From assembly GCA_028691835.1 (NCBI GenBank), contig JAQUYN010000019.1, positions 1 through 37,021 on the forward strand: a stretch of DNA of 37,021 bases. Direction: 5' to 3'. This stretch comes from Alphaproteobacteria bacterium. Its GTDB lineage: Bacteria; Pseudomonadota; Alphaproteobacteria; UBA9219. The translations under genes and the position numbers were made by a program. The notes below the pieces were generated by a model. It saw nothing but the letters and a program-made list of their open reading frames with translations. It had not been told where the DNA came from and ran no database searches. Shown piece by piece: positions 1 to 8,024 of the stretch. Each line of letters starts with the position of its first letter. Position 1 is the stretch's first letter.

Positions 1-1
1 C

Positions 2-307
2 ATGGAAGCACTTAAAGAAGGCAAATCACTTACCGTAAAAGTTCCTGCTGATTTTCAGAGAATACTTGCCGTTGCAGGCGCAGACAAGGTAATAAACTTT
101 GTATATATAGACCAGAAAAAAAATACCGCCATCATTGGCAAGCCAAAACATATTGGACACTATTTAGATAATCAGAAACGACGCATAGAAGAAGGAAAAG
201 AAAAGAGCTTCTCCGAAATCCTTGCCGAATCAAATGCTGAAATTCCAAACCCGGTCGCAATTGCGGAAGCCTTATTTAAATCTGAAATTGAAAAGTTAAA
301 TTCCTGA
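2..307 (+). CDS. C-terminal fragment of a STAS-domain (anti-sigma factor antagonist-like) protein
   Basis: The frame is open from the left edge, so the real start is probably outside the window. The first 35 residues (LTVKVPADFQRILAVAGADK, then a short strand) resemble the last strand and helix of STAS domains, where a 'pspevrrvlelaGldk' pattern is usual. The rest is a charged tail with no domain I recognise. It lies 13 bases before a Ser/Thr kinase gene on the same strand. STAS proteins and kinases are often paired in partner-switching regulation, which fits. Base composition is AT-richer than the rest of the window, and this gene belongs to the fragment that ends at about 842. STAS is my reading of a partial domain; the tail could belong to something else. 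Confidence 0.45.
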   Translation: MEALKEGKSLTVKVPADFQRILAVAGADKVINFVYIDQKKNTAIIGKPKHIGHYLDNQKRRIEEGKEKSFSEILAESNAEIPNPVAIAEALFKSEIEKLNS

Positions 308-320
308 TGCGGAAAAGTAT

Positions 321-872
321 ATGAGCAAAAGCATAAAATGCCCAAGTTGCAGCACATCAATAACCTTGGATGAAAAAAGCAAAACCTCCATAAAATGCGA
401 CAAATGTGGTCGTACTATTCCGCTTAAAAATAAAAACAATCTTGATAATGTTGAAGAAGACCTCTCCAACATGCTCCTTGAAAAAGGGCTTATTACAAGC
501 CACCAGCTTGAATCGGTAATTGAAGAAAAAAACAAGTGTAAACTTGAAGGAAAATCAAAGTCGCTTGCTAATTTGCTTTTGCAAAAACACTTTATAACGC
601 GTACCCAGCTTAAGGAACTTCTTGGCAAAGACGACTCTGCAACTATTGCCATAAAAGGCTATACCATTGTCGGAAAACTCGGCGGCGGCGGAATGGGCAG
701 CGTGTACAAAGCTGTCCACGATATGAGCGGCATGGAAGTGGCAATAAAAGTACTTTCCGGTCGCCTCTCAAAAAAGAAAGGCTTCCTTGCAAGATTTATG
801 CGCGAAGCTCATGGTGCGATTGAACTGGACCACCCCAACATACGGCATTATCCAACGATCCGCCACGCATAA
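321..872 (+). CDS. Zinc-ribbon Ser/Thr protein kinase, truncated at an apparent chimeric join
   Basis: Residues 8-32 form a small zinc ribbon with two CxxC pairs (CPSC and CDKC). Residues ~45-108 hold two short helical repeats of the type EDLSNMLLEKGLITSHQL, like the helical modules found before kinase or GspE domains. From residue ~112 a Hanks-type kinase begins: a glycine loop GKLGGGGMGSVYKA, then VAIKVL with the ATP-binding Lys, then the start of helix C and LDHPNI. After LDHPNI, at base ~842, similarity stops at once. The remaining ten codons to the TAA at 870 read through lpxC on the opposite strand, so catalytic HRD and DFG motifs are absent. This multi-domain layout is common in Planctomycetes-, Lentisphaerae- and Omnitrophica-like bacteria and unlike the rest of the window. 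Confidence 0.75.
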   Translation: MSKSIKCPSCSTSITLDEKSKTSIKCDKCGRTIPLKNKNNLDNVEEDLSNMLLEKGLITSHQLESVIEEKNKCKLEGKSKSLANLLLQKHFITRTQLKELLGKDDSATIAIKGYTIVGKLGGGGMGSVYKAVHDMSGMEVAIKVLSGRLSKKKGFLARFMREAHGAIELDHPNIRHYPTIRHA

Positions 873-1569
873 AGCCAAGCTTCATCATTTTCTCAACATC
901 TTCATAAAAGCCAAATGTGCGAGCACGACTAATTTCAGTCTTAAACCCGTTGCGAGACAGAATGAAATCGTACTGTTGATTCTGGATCAGTTTATTATCG
1001 AAAGAAATACCTACACTAAAACTCGCTTGATCCGATGGGGTCAAAGACACTTTCTTGCCGTTAGCAGATACTTCAACAGGCTTCAGAACAACAATCTGGT
1101 GACGCGGAGCGGATTGCTCGACAACGCCCGCCATCTCAATCAAGAAAACAAAAGAACCTGCGCTGCCATCCATCACGGGAACTTCGGGGCCATCAACTTC
1201 GACAATCACATTATCAACATCTGCTGCACGTAGAGCCGCCATCAAATGCTCAATAGTCGCAACCTTCCCACCATGCGGATTGCCAATAACCGTGCAAAGC
1301 TGTGTTTCGACAACAAAGTCCCAACGAGCAGGAATAGAACGCGAACCGTTCTTCAAATCTGTGCGGATAAAAACAATGCCTGTATCAACATCGGCAGGAA
1401 GCAAACGAAGGGTCACCTTCTCACCTGAATGAACCCCCACCCCTGTACACTGAGCAACACCTCTCAACGTCTTTTGACGATGCGAAGTCGCTTGGGGAGA
1501 TCCCGAAGCCAGCAACCCAGCTGGCAGTCCAGCTTGGCAGGCGTCTGAGATGATGTTCGAAAGGGACAT
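796..1569 (-). CDS. lpxC: UDP-3-O-acyl-N-acetylglucosamine deacetylase, C-terminus missing
   Basis: LpxC is the zinc-dependent deacetylase that commits UDP-acyl-GlcNAc to lipid A synthesis in the cytoplasm. The sequence shows the family hallmarks TGVGVHSG, ATIEHLMAAL (Glu and the first zinc His), PVMDGSAGSF, ISRARTFGF and GGSLDNA. Homology ends at base ~841, right after GGSLDNAV; the last 14 codons to the stop at 796 are read from the foreign left fragment. About 60-70 C-terminal residues are absent, including the remaining zinc ligands (His and Asp of the HKxxDxxGD region), so the protein as written could not work. There is an N-terminal extension of about 30 residues before the usual start of homology, so a later start is possible. 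It lies downstream of ftsZ on the same strand, as in many alphaproteobacteria, with a terminator between them. Confidence 0.9.
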   Translation of the reverse strand: MSLSNIISDACQAGLPAGLLASGSPQATSHRQKTLRGVAQCTGVGVHSGEKVTLRLLPADVDTGIVFIRTDLKNGSRSIPARWDFVVETQLCTVIGNPHGGKVATIEHLMAALRAADVDNVIVEVDGPEVPVMDGSAGSFVFLIEMAGVVEQSAPRHQIVVLKPVEVSANGKKVSLTPSDQASFSVGISFDNKLIQNQQYDFILSRNGFKTEISRARTFGFYEDVEKMMKLGFMRGGSLDNAVCWGGPVQSHHELRA

Positions 1570-1682
1570 GGCTAACCTGTATTTAACTCATTGATTCGTT
1601 ATTATGTTTACTGCACGAAGATAAAAACGTGAAATCAAGAGATATTACGCAGTGTTACAAACCTAACCCCTTGTGCTCAAAC

Positions 1683-1708
1683 ACAAAAAAAACGGGGTTG
1701 CCCCCGTT
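1683..1708 (-). terminator. Rho-independent terminator after ftsZ
   Basis: Read on the minus strand, a 7-bp perfect stem (AACGGGG at 1691-1697 with CCCCGTT at 1702-1708, loop of 4) is followed by a run of eight T (complement of 1685-1692). It begins about 25 bases after the ftsZ stop, so ftsZ transcription should largely end here, before lpxC. Confidence 0.8.
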
Positions 1709-1733
1709 TATTTTGCAGATGATAAAACACGTC

Positions 1734-3608
1734 TCAATGGTTGCTTTGACGGCGCAGGAAAGCAGGAATATCAAGCAAGTCCGACTCACCACTCGATAAC
1801 CCCGAACGATCAGATGTCCCAGTCGCCGCAGCTTCAACCCGCAGATCAGAATCATCCTCTAAATCCAGCTCGTCCTCCATCTCCTTGACAACAGATGGAC
1901 GGACCATACCAAACCCGGTAATTCTCTGAAAAAGAGACTGCGCCCGTTGATTAACAGAAAGCCCGGCACCGGCTGGCGCGTTCGTTGCCGTTGTCAGCTG
2001 AGTAACGCGCATGTCCGGGCTCGTCGCATTATCTGCACGCGTACCTGCAGCAGCAGTCCGTTGACGTTGGGCCTGTTGAACGGGAAGAATCTCCCGAACA
2101 GGCACCGAAGACATGGACGATCTCGGTGCTATAGTTCTTGCCACTGTTTGTGGTTCCGTCCAAGTTTCTTCATGCGGCGCATAATCATCGCGCGAGGAAG
2201 CAAGCTCCTGTGTCTCGACGATGGTCACATCAGGCTGCACGTCGCGGTGAGTACTGGTAGCCTGTTTTTGAATTGACTCATCTCGTTCCATGACCCCCTC
2301 TTGCTCAACCTGCACAGAGTCAATTGGTGTCGACAGGTAAGAAGACGAACGCCCAGGAATTTTGGGAGAAACCGCAGCAGGCATCGTGAAATATGAAGTT
2401 GCGGGGCCAGATGGTTTGGCACTTACCACTGATGACGATGATTCAGAAACAGAGGAAGATTTAGCTGCCGAAGCCGCTGAATTCGCCATTTTCGAGGAAG
2501 CCATCGCGGAATGCTGAACTTCTGATGAGGAAGCACGAACAGCACCCTTAACTGACGTTACCGTCGATGCCTGCAAAGATGTGCGTGTTTGCTGCCCCCC
2601 ACCCGCAGATGACGACCTCGCCGCAGCGGCGCGTTCATCCAGCTCGACATCAATGCCAGTGGCAATAACAGAAACACGAATACGTCCGTCAAGACCTTCG
2701 CCAAGTGTAGAACCAACCTTAATCTGCGCATCGGGATCAACTTCATCACGAATACGATTTGCCGCTTGGTCAACTTCAAACAAAGTCATATCCAAGCCAC
2801 CGGTAATATTGATTAGAACGCCACGCGCGCCTTTCATCGAAATATCATCAAGCAATGGATTAGAGATAGCGGCTTCCGCAGCACGAATGGCGCGATTATC
2901 GCCATCGGCCTCACCCGTTCCCATCATGGCCTTGCCCATTTCGCCCATGACAGTTTTGACATCAGCAAAGTCAAGATTCATAAAGCCGGGCATCACCATA
3001 AGATCCGTAATGCCGCGCACGCCAGAGTGCAAAACTTCATCAGCCATGCGGAAGGCCTCGGCAAACGTCGTCCGTTCATTTGCAATACGGAAGAGATTCT
3101 GGTTCGGAATAACGATAAGCGTATCGACATATTTTTGAAGCTCGGCAATACCAGCCTCAGCCTGTCGCATGCGCTGATTACCTTCGAAATGAAAAGGTTT
3201 GGTGACAACGCCTACGGTTAAAATACCACTTTCACGTGCAGCGCGCGCAATCACAGGCGCAGCACCAGTTCCCGTGCCGCCACCCATGCCGGCGGTAACA
3301 AAAAGCATATCTGATCCCTCTAGGATCGAGATAATATCGGCCAAAGATTCCTCTGCGGCAGCACACCCGATGTTTGGCTTGGACCCTGCACCAAGACCAC
3401 GCGACATTCCAACACCCAACTGAACCTTGCGCGACGCAAGCGACTGAGCCAAGGCCTGCGCGTCCGTGTTGGCCGCAACAAAATCACAGCCCTCAAGGCT
3501 TGATCGAATCATGTTGTTGATAGCGTTTCCGCCTGCCCCACCTACGCCAACCACAGTGATACGCGGGCGAAGCATGTTCTCAGGTTCAGCCATCGACAAA
3601 TTGATCAT
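1734..3608 (-). CDS. ftsZ: Cell division GTPase FtsZ
   Basis: FtsZ is the tubulin-like GTPase that polymerises into the division ring at midcell. The tubulin signature GGGTGTG lies at residues 109-115, preceded by [11 protein letters not shown]. The GTPase and polymerisation core covers residues ~12-330. A long low-complexity linker rich in Ser, Ala, Thr and Gln spans ~330-610. The conserved C-terminal peptide DIPAFLRRQ, which binds FtsA and other partners, is intact at the extreme end. At 624 residues it is long but within the range of alphaproteobacterial FtsZ with extended linkers. The ATG at 3608 has a strong AGGAGG six bases upstream; an in-frame ATG five codons later is less likely. No ftsA or ftsQ lies upstream: the neighbour is an FkbM methyltransferase 282 bases away, so the division cluster is split here. 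Confidence 0.97.
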   Translation of the reverse strand: MINLSMAEPENMLRPRITVVGVGGAGGNAINNMIRSSLEGCDFVAANTDAQALAQSLASRKVQLGVGMSRGLGAGSKPNIGCAAAEESLADIISILEGSDMLFVTAGMGGGTGTGAAPVIARAARESGILTVGVVTKPFHFEGNQRMRQAEAGIAELQKYVDTLIVIPNQNLFRIANERTTFAEAFRMADEVLHSGVRGITDLMVMPGFMNLDFADVKTVMGEMGKAMMGTGEADGDNRAIRAAEAAISNPLLDDISMKGARGVLINITGGLDMTLFEVDQAANRIRDEVDPDAQIKVGSTLGEGLDGRIRVSVIATGIDVELDERAAAARSSSAGGGQQTRTSLQASTVTSVKGAVRASSSEVQHSAMASSKMANSAASAAKSSSVSESSSSVVSAKPSGPATSYFTMPAAVSPKIPGRSSSYLSTPIDSVQVEQEGVMERDESIQKQATSTHRDVQPDVTIVETQELASSRDDYAPHEETWTEPQTVARTIAPRSSMSSVPVREILPVQQAQRQRTAAAGTRADNATSPDMRVTQLTTATNAPAGAGLSVNQRAQSLFQRITGFGMVRPSVVKEMEDELDLEDDSDLRVEAAATGTSDRSGLSSGESDLLDIPAFLRRQSNH

Positions 3609-3890
3609 TCCTTGCCTCCTTAAACGATAAGCCCTCTTCCGACAAACACACCCCCCCCAGAAGAATAAAGGCAGAGTGCATCGCAGAAAAGAATCAGTTG
3701 CGTAATAACACCCTTTTCGTTTGATTCGTGCAAGTGCTGAAACTACTTTTCGACAAATAAATTCAGTGTATTAGTGATATAAAGTTGCCCGATCTCTGTT
3801 GCGATCACGGACCTAAACTCAAAAAAGTGAATATTCCAAGATGTTAGAAGACGATCTCAAAGTGGCATATGAGGACGGCATGACTCCCCC
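3609..3890 (-). promoter_or_regulatory. ftsZ upstream region with two GANTC sites
   Basis: This 282-base gap contains the ftsZ ribosome binding site (AGGAGG, complement of 3615-3620) and two GANTC sequences, at 3690-3694 and 3723-3727. In Caulobacter, CcrM methylation of GANTC near ftsZ affects its transcription. Two sites in 280 bases is only slightly above chance, so the functional reading is weak. I see no convincing -35/-10 pair and no CtrA-type paired TTAA. Confidence 0.35.
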
Positions 3891-4961
3891 TTACACAGCG
3901 ACCGCATACAAAATGGTTTCAGCCACATAAATGGTATAATGATCAAGGTAAAATTTGTACCCGAGCCCCAAATTATTCAAATAGAGGGGAATTTCATAAA
4001 AATCTTCACATTTATGATAAAGAGATATGGCAAGCTTCGGCTTAAACCGCCGCAGCGTAGCCTCCGCCCCCTTCAAGGCGCTTAGCTCAGACCCCTCAAT
4101 GTCCAACTTAATAAAGTCAACACGATCAAGTTCACCTGTCTCGACCAGGCAGTCAAGCGTCGTCAACTCAAAGCGTGTATCTTCATCGTTAAGTTTAAAC
4201 CCAAAATTTAGGTCCGAACTCACTTCCATTTGACACGAGCTCGCTTCTTTCCTGTGATCAGAAAGAGCATAAGGCAACAGCTTAAATCTGCTGATACCCG
4301 GATTCTGTTCAAAGTTCTCTTTACAGACATTGATATGAAGTTTGAGAATCTCAAACACGTACACAAAACCGCTTAAACCAACCGAGGCGCCAAACGCCAA
4401 GCCGGTGTCACCTAGACCAGCCCCACCATCAACAACATAATCACCCTTTTCTGGCCTGATCGTGACACCATTTCGTTCAAAATAATACTGGCGGAACAGA
4501 AATGGCCATAAAATCTGCAAAGTTTTCAACTGAAGCCTTTGCCCTTCAAACTGAAGGTCATAAAACCTCAGATTCCTCATCACCAACTCTGTTGAGTTCT
4601 CATCAACGTAGCGTGTGGGATGGGACTTCGCCTGCTCCACGATTTTCTTATATTCATCGTTGTTGCGAGAAAGGCGGACATGTTTGTGCCCGGACAGCCT
4701 ATAACGGATCAACTCTATAAACAAAGCCTTAGAAGCCTCATCTTCGAGCAATGAATAGGCATCAAAGAATTCTTGGGTGTGACGGGTTAGGGCTAAAAGA
4801 GCCTTTTTGTGCAAAATTGTGTATGGCCTATCGGATCGATCTACACCATCTGATGAAAACCGATCCCAGTCATAATTATCCTTCTGTTGGACACAAATAT
4901 CCTTGTAAAAAGAGGAGAGGAGCTCGTCCAAAAACTGATCAGCAGACCTAAAGGAAATCAT
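3891..4961 (-). CDS. FkbM-family SAM-dependent methyltransferase
   Basis: Residues 174-187 hold the SAM-binding glycine motif (VVDGGAGLGDTG). Residues 282-300 hold the FkbM signature DFIKLDIEGSE followed by ALKGAE, and near 308-316 KPKLAISLYH is also typical, with the ending ETILYA. FkbM enzymes O-methylate sugars or small molecules, often in surface polysaccharide or natural-product pathways. The N-terminal ~150 residues are helical and not recognised; they may give substrate specificity. No glycosyltransferases lie beside it, so the substrate cannot be read from context. It runs with the STAS gene upstream (gap 60 bases). I see no clear ribosome binding site before the ATG at 4961. Confidence 0.85.
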   Translation of the reverse strand: MISFRSADQFLDELLSSFYKDICVQQKDNYDWDRFSSDGVDRSDRPYTILHKKALLALTRHTQEFFDAYSLLEDEASKALFIELIRYRLSGHKHVRLSRNNDEYKKIVEQAKSHPTRYVDENSTELVMRNLRFYDLQFEGQRLQLKTLQILWPFLFRQYYFERNGVTIRPEKGDYVVDGGAGLGDTGLAFGASVGLSGFVYVFEILKLHINVCKENFEQNPGISRFKLLPYALSDHRKEASSCQMEVSSDLNFGFKLNDEDTRFELTTLDCLVETGELDRVDFIKLDIEGSELSALKGAEATLRRFKPKLAISLYHKCEDFYEIPLYLNNLGLGYKFYLDHYTIYVAETILYAVAV

Positions 4962-5021
4962 CTAAGCACGCGTCGTTGAGAAATGGCGTGCATCGCTTAT
5001 AATACAACTCAATATACAAAT

Positions 5022-5330
5022 CTATGCTGCAATACTAATCGCGTTGAACTGGGCCGCTTCTTGCAGCTTTACAAGAACTTGTCCTTGCGCCTCTTTAAAG
5101 ACTAAATCACAATGCATCTTTTTAGATAAATCGTGGACGAGCATAAGAAGAGCTATGCCCGTGCAGTCTATAAGATTTAACTTTTTCACGTTTAACATCA
5201 CAAGTGATCGGCTCTCATTCGAATAAATAACTTTGAGCATGCGGTGAAAAGACCGTGAGTCAATAAATGTAAAATCACCTTCCATATCAATGTGGAGAGC
5301 ATCAGGACCAAAATGGAGAGCGTATTTCAT
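5022..5330 (-). CDS. Stand-alone STAS-domain protein (anti-sigma factor antagonist-like)
   Basis: The 102-residue protein is one STAS domain: paired strands at the N-terminus, then LNLIDCTGIALLML, the loop and helix that in SpoIIAA carries the phosphorylated Ser (IDSSG). Here the equivalent position is Thr (IDCTG), still phosphorylatable. Such proteins switch partners with an anti-sigma or kinase protein, or act as modules of other regulators. I chose the ATG at 5330 because TAGGAG sits eight bases upstream; the frame also contains a TTG two codons earlier. No anti-sigma kinase, phosphatase or sigma factor gene lies nearby, so its partner must be elsewhere. Confidence 0.75.
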   Translation of the reverse strand: MKYALHFGPDALHIDMEGDFTFIDSRSFHRMLKVIYSNESRSLVMLNVKKLNLIDCTGIALLMLVHDLSKKMHCDLVFKEAQGQVLVKLQEAAQFNAISIAA

Positions 5331-5427
5331 TATCAATGCTCCTACCTAAAAAGAGTAAATCACATGTATTATTTTTCTCACTTTATAATTAAGCAGTCGT
5401 GTATTTTACCCACACGTAACGATGTAT

Positions 5428-5439
5428 TTTTGTACAAAA
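5428..5439. promoter_or_regulatory. Perfect 12-bp palindrome upstream of the STAS gene
   Basis: TTTTGTACAAAA is a perfect dyad about 100 bases upstream of the STAS start, inside a very AT-rich 228-base gap (5337-5564). It could be an operator for a dimeric regulator. The AT-richness makes a chance palindrome plausible. Nothing else is recognisable in this gap. Confidence 0.25.
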
Positions 5440-5564
5440 TGTGTATTTAATATTGTTGCGACCATGTAATCATGCGATGAAATGCTATATTTCATACAAT
5501 ACGATGAACTTTTGATTCATCATGAATGGCTTTTTACCATAATGATCAAATCAATTTGTGGAAA

Positions 5565-6038
5565 TTATGGACGTAAACCGTGACAGGCTTGAGCAGAAGA
5601 AACACGAGTCCATCGCTGTGAACCACCCAACCACGGGATAAACACAAAGCCATGCAGCTCAAGTGTATCAGCATCGACAAGGTGGAGTGAGGCGCTAAAG
5701 GTAGCTCCATGACGAATGCTGTAAATCCATCCGCCAGTGTAAGCACCATTACCATCACCGGAAAATCCCCCCATAAAGGTCAACCCGCACAGTGGCCTAT
5801 TTTTTTGTTCTAAATTCGGATTGTTTTCATCTAAAGATGGGTTTTCCGCGCTGTCATCTTGAAGCCAATAAAAACGGCCACAATACTCCTGCTCGTCACA
5901 AGGATAAATCTCGACAATACCTTCCTTGTCTTCTGTCCTCCACAAACCGGAAACAGAATGATCCTGTGCCGATACGGAAAGAGGAGAAAAGCTCAAGGCG
6001 AATAAGAGTATTAGGCCAACAAAACGAAAAACTATCAC
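5565..6038 (-). CDS. DUF2147-family secreted protein
   Basis: The mature part matches DUF2147: GLWRTEDKEGIVEIYPC near its start, then CGRFYWL, a loop rich in Asn and Asp, PLCGLTFMGGF, and the closing GSQRWTRV. Family members are small periplasmic or secreted beta-rich proteins of uncertain function. A signal peptide (VFRFVGLILLFALSF, cleavage after SVSAQ) precedes it. The open frame runs back through tRNA-Gly, so the start must be later. The GTG at 6038, five residues before the hydrophobic core, gives a normal signal peptide, but it has no clear ribosome binding site. It lies about 100 bases downstream of tRNA-Gly on the same strand, with a terminator-like hairpin between them. Confidence 0.75.
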   Translation of the reverse strand: MIVFRFVGLILLFALSFSPLSVSAQDHSVSGLWRTEDKEGIVEIYPCDEQEYCGRFYWLQDDSAENPSLDENNPNLEQKNRPLCGLTFMGGFSGDGNGAYTGGWIYSIRHGATFSASLHLVDADTLELHGFVFIPWLGGSQRWTRVSSAQACHGLRP

Positions 6039-6069
6039 GGGACGCCAATCGGAAAACTGTGTAAGGATA

Positions 6070-6102
6070 AAACAAAAGCGCCTGCCTGTAAGCACGCGCT
6101 TT
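6070..6102 (-). terminator. Terminator-like hairpin after tRNA-Gly
   Basis: On the minus strand AAAGCGC (complement of 6096-6102) pairs with GCGCTTT (complement of 6075-6081) around a 14-base loop, followed by TGTTTT. It begins 38 bases after the encoded CCA end. It would end the tRNA transcript before the DUF2147 gene. Confidence 0.5.
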
Positions 6103-6139
6103 GGTGTGAAGCCATTATGAATTGTACCAGTAGGGCCAG

Positions 6140-6214
<75 letters not shown>

Positions 6215-6229
6215 ATCCGACAGGGCGGG

Positions 6230-6257
6230 ATCATACCGTCCTCTCAGCAGTTTGCAA
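6230..6257 (-). promoter_or_regulatory. Promoter of tRNA-Gly
   Basis: On the minus strand TTGCAA (6252-6257) and TATGAT (complement of 6230-6235) are separated by 16 bases. The -10 box ends 15 bases before the first base of the tRNA, which fits a short 5' leader. Confidence 0.55.
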
Positions 6258-6327
6258 GCCTAATCTTCTTGTTGTATCAACAATTTTCAAAGATAATAAT
6301 GGGACCATTCCCATTTAATTGATGCGC

Positions 6328-6357
6328 TTGCAATTTGCAAAAAGATCACCATATAGG
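6328..6357 (+). promoter_or_regulatory. Possible promoter of the thioredoxin-TPR gene
   Basis: TTGCAA (6328-6333) and TATAGG (6352-6357) are 18 bases apart and lie 33 bases before the ATG at 6391. A ribosome binding site AAAGGA (6374-6379) follows. The match to sigma-70 consensus is only moderate. Confidence 0.35.
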
Positions 6358-6390
6358 GCATGATAGAATCCTGAAAGGATAATACAGCCG

Positions 6391-7341
6391 ATGTCTCTCC
6401 CCTCACCCGACACAGATGATACAAAATCATCCCCCCAGCCTGAAGCCAAACCAAGCTGTGATGTTACAGCTTCAAATTTCATGCAGGAGGTTATGGACCC
6501 ATCACAAACGCAGCTTGTGATTATTGAGTTCTGGGCGCCGTGGTGCGCTCCCTGCAAGCAACTCGCCCCCTCGTTAGAAACAATTGTCAGTGAGACAGGT
6601 GGCGCCGCTAAACTTACAAAAATAGATATTGATAAAAACCCTCAAATTGCAGAACAGCTTCACGTGCAATCCGTCCCCACAGTGTTCGCCTTCTTTGATC
6701 GTCAGCTCATTGATGGCTTTATGGGGGTATTGCCCGAATCTCAGATCCGCGAATGGATTGACGGCCTGATTACCAAAACGGGGGCAAAGGCGACGAATGA
6801 GCAACGAGAAAAATTAGAAGAAGCGCTAGCCCATGCCAACAACTGCCTAGAAACAGATGCGGCATCAACGGCCCTATCTATTTTCTCAGCCATTTTGGAA
6901 AAACACCCTAATAACTTAGAAGCCTTTATCGGCCTTTTACATAGCCTGATCTCTTTAGGCGAAACGCAAAAAGCAGCAGATATTCTGAGCAAAGCGCCAG
7001 CCGATATTATAAAGAACAAAAAGTTGATCCCGATCCAAGCTTCAATCGATCTCGCTTTAGAAGCTGCAAAAGCCCAAGAAACACCGACAGAACCGCTTCT
7101 TGCACGACTTAGCGCCAATGAGAATGACCACCAAGCACGTTTCGATCTCGCGCTTGCCTACTATGCCCAAAACGATATTGAGAGTGCAATCAACGCCCTT
7201 TTAGACATTATTAAACGTGATCGAAAATGGCAAAATGAAGCGGCACGCACACAGCTCGTTAAAATTTTCGAAGCCTTGGGGCACATGCACCCCCAAACCA
7301 TTGAGGCTCGCAAAAAACTTTCAACCATTTTATTCTCATGA
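6391..7341 (+). CDS. Thioredoxin-TPR protein (CnoX/YbbN-like co-chaperone)
   Basis: Residues ~25-130 form a thioredoxin fold with FWAPWCAPCK (Cys52 and Cys55) and the cis-Pro stretch VQSVPT. Residues ~135-316 are helical TPR-like repeats. This two-domain layout and the 316-residue length match CnoX/YbbN, which holds unfolding proteins and protects them from over-oxidation for transfer to DnaK and GroEL. The E. coli protein has SxxC; this one keeps a full CxxC, like other alphaproteobacterial members. The ATG at 6391 has AAAGGA 11 bases upstream. It overlaps the next gene by four bases (ATGA), so the two are translationally coupled. Confidence 0.88.
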   Translation: MSLPSPDTDDTKSSPQPEAKPSCDVTASNFMQEVMDPSQTQLVIIEFWAPWCAPCKQLAPSLETIVSETGGAAKLTKIDIDKNPQIAEQLHVQSVPTVFAFFDRQLIDGFMGVLPESQIREWIDGLITKTGAKATNEQREKLEEALAHANNCLETDAASTALSIFSAILEKHPNNLEAFIGLLHSLISLGETQKAADILSKAPADIIKNKKLIPIQASIDLALEAAKAQETPTEPLLARLSANENDHQARFDLALAYYAQNDIESAINALLDIIKRDRKWQNEAARTQLVKIFEALGHMHPQTIEARKKLSTILFS

Positions 7342-8006
7342 CCCCAGAAACACAGCTCTCGACTTGCAATATAGACAACCTGCCGGACACGCTACCGCTT
7401 TTTACAATCAGCGGTGCTATCTTGCTTCCCCATACAAAACAGCCCCTCAACATCTTTGAAGAGCCCTATCTCAAAATGGTCGATGCTGCGCTTGGTCACG
7501 GACGCTATATTGGCGTTATACAACCCTCTATTGAAACACCGGACCAAGACACAGCCCCACTTTTCAAAGTCGGGACATTAAGCCGTATTATATCCTTTTC
7601 GGAAACGGATGATGCCCGTTATCTGATAAATTTGCAGGGGTTGTGTCGATTTAATCTCGTCGAAGAACTCTCCCTTGAAAATGGCTATCGCCGAGGCAAA
7701 ATTGATGTACAACCCTATGCCAATGATTTTGAAATGCATGCTGAACATGACTTTGATCGCACACGTTTAACACAATCATTGGCGGGGTACTTTAAAACGC
7801 ATGGTGTTTCTGCCGATTGGAATCTTGTTCAAACGGCAGCAAGCGAAGAGCTTGTTTCTTCGCTGACAATGATTTGCCCATTGGAACCCAATGAAAAGCA
7901 AGCTCTCCTTGAGGCCCCAACGTTCCGAGCCCGCGTCGATCTGCTCATTACTCTGCTTGAGATGGCCTCTATGAGCCAAGACGATGGTGAAACGGCTAGA
8001 CATTAA
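7338..8006 (+). CDS. Lon N-terminal substrate-binding domain protein
   Basis: This 222-residue protein is only the LON substrate-binding domain: it opens with LPDTLPLFTISGAILLPHT and PLNIFEEPY, the pattern seen at the N-terminus of Lon protease. There is no AAA or Ser-Lys protease domain. Stand-alone versions are common in alphaproteobacteria, usually next to a YbbN-type thioredoxin gene as here, and are assumed to act in protein quality control; their exact task is not established. It starts within the last codons of the preceding gene and converges on the ABC operon 18 bases away. Confidence 0.88.
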   Translation: MTPETQLSTCNIDNLPDTLPLFTISGAILLPHTKQPLNIFEEPYLKMVDAALGHGRYIGVIQPSIETPDQDTAPLFKVGTLSRIISFSETDDARYLINLQGLCRFNLVEELSLENGYRRGKIDVQPYANDFEMHAEHDFDRTRLTQSLAGYFKTHGVSADWNLVQTAASEELVSSLTMICPLEPNEKQALLEAPTFRARVDLLITLLEMASMSQDDGETARH

Positions 8007-8024
8007 AAAGGGAAACGGCCAAGC

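Noticed and set aside
3841..3930. Possible 29-codon + strand peptide overlapping the 3' end of the FkbM gene
   Set aside because: No ribosome binding site, no features, and half of it is antisense to a real gene.
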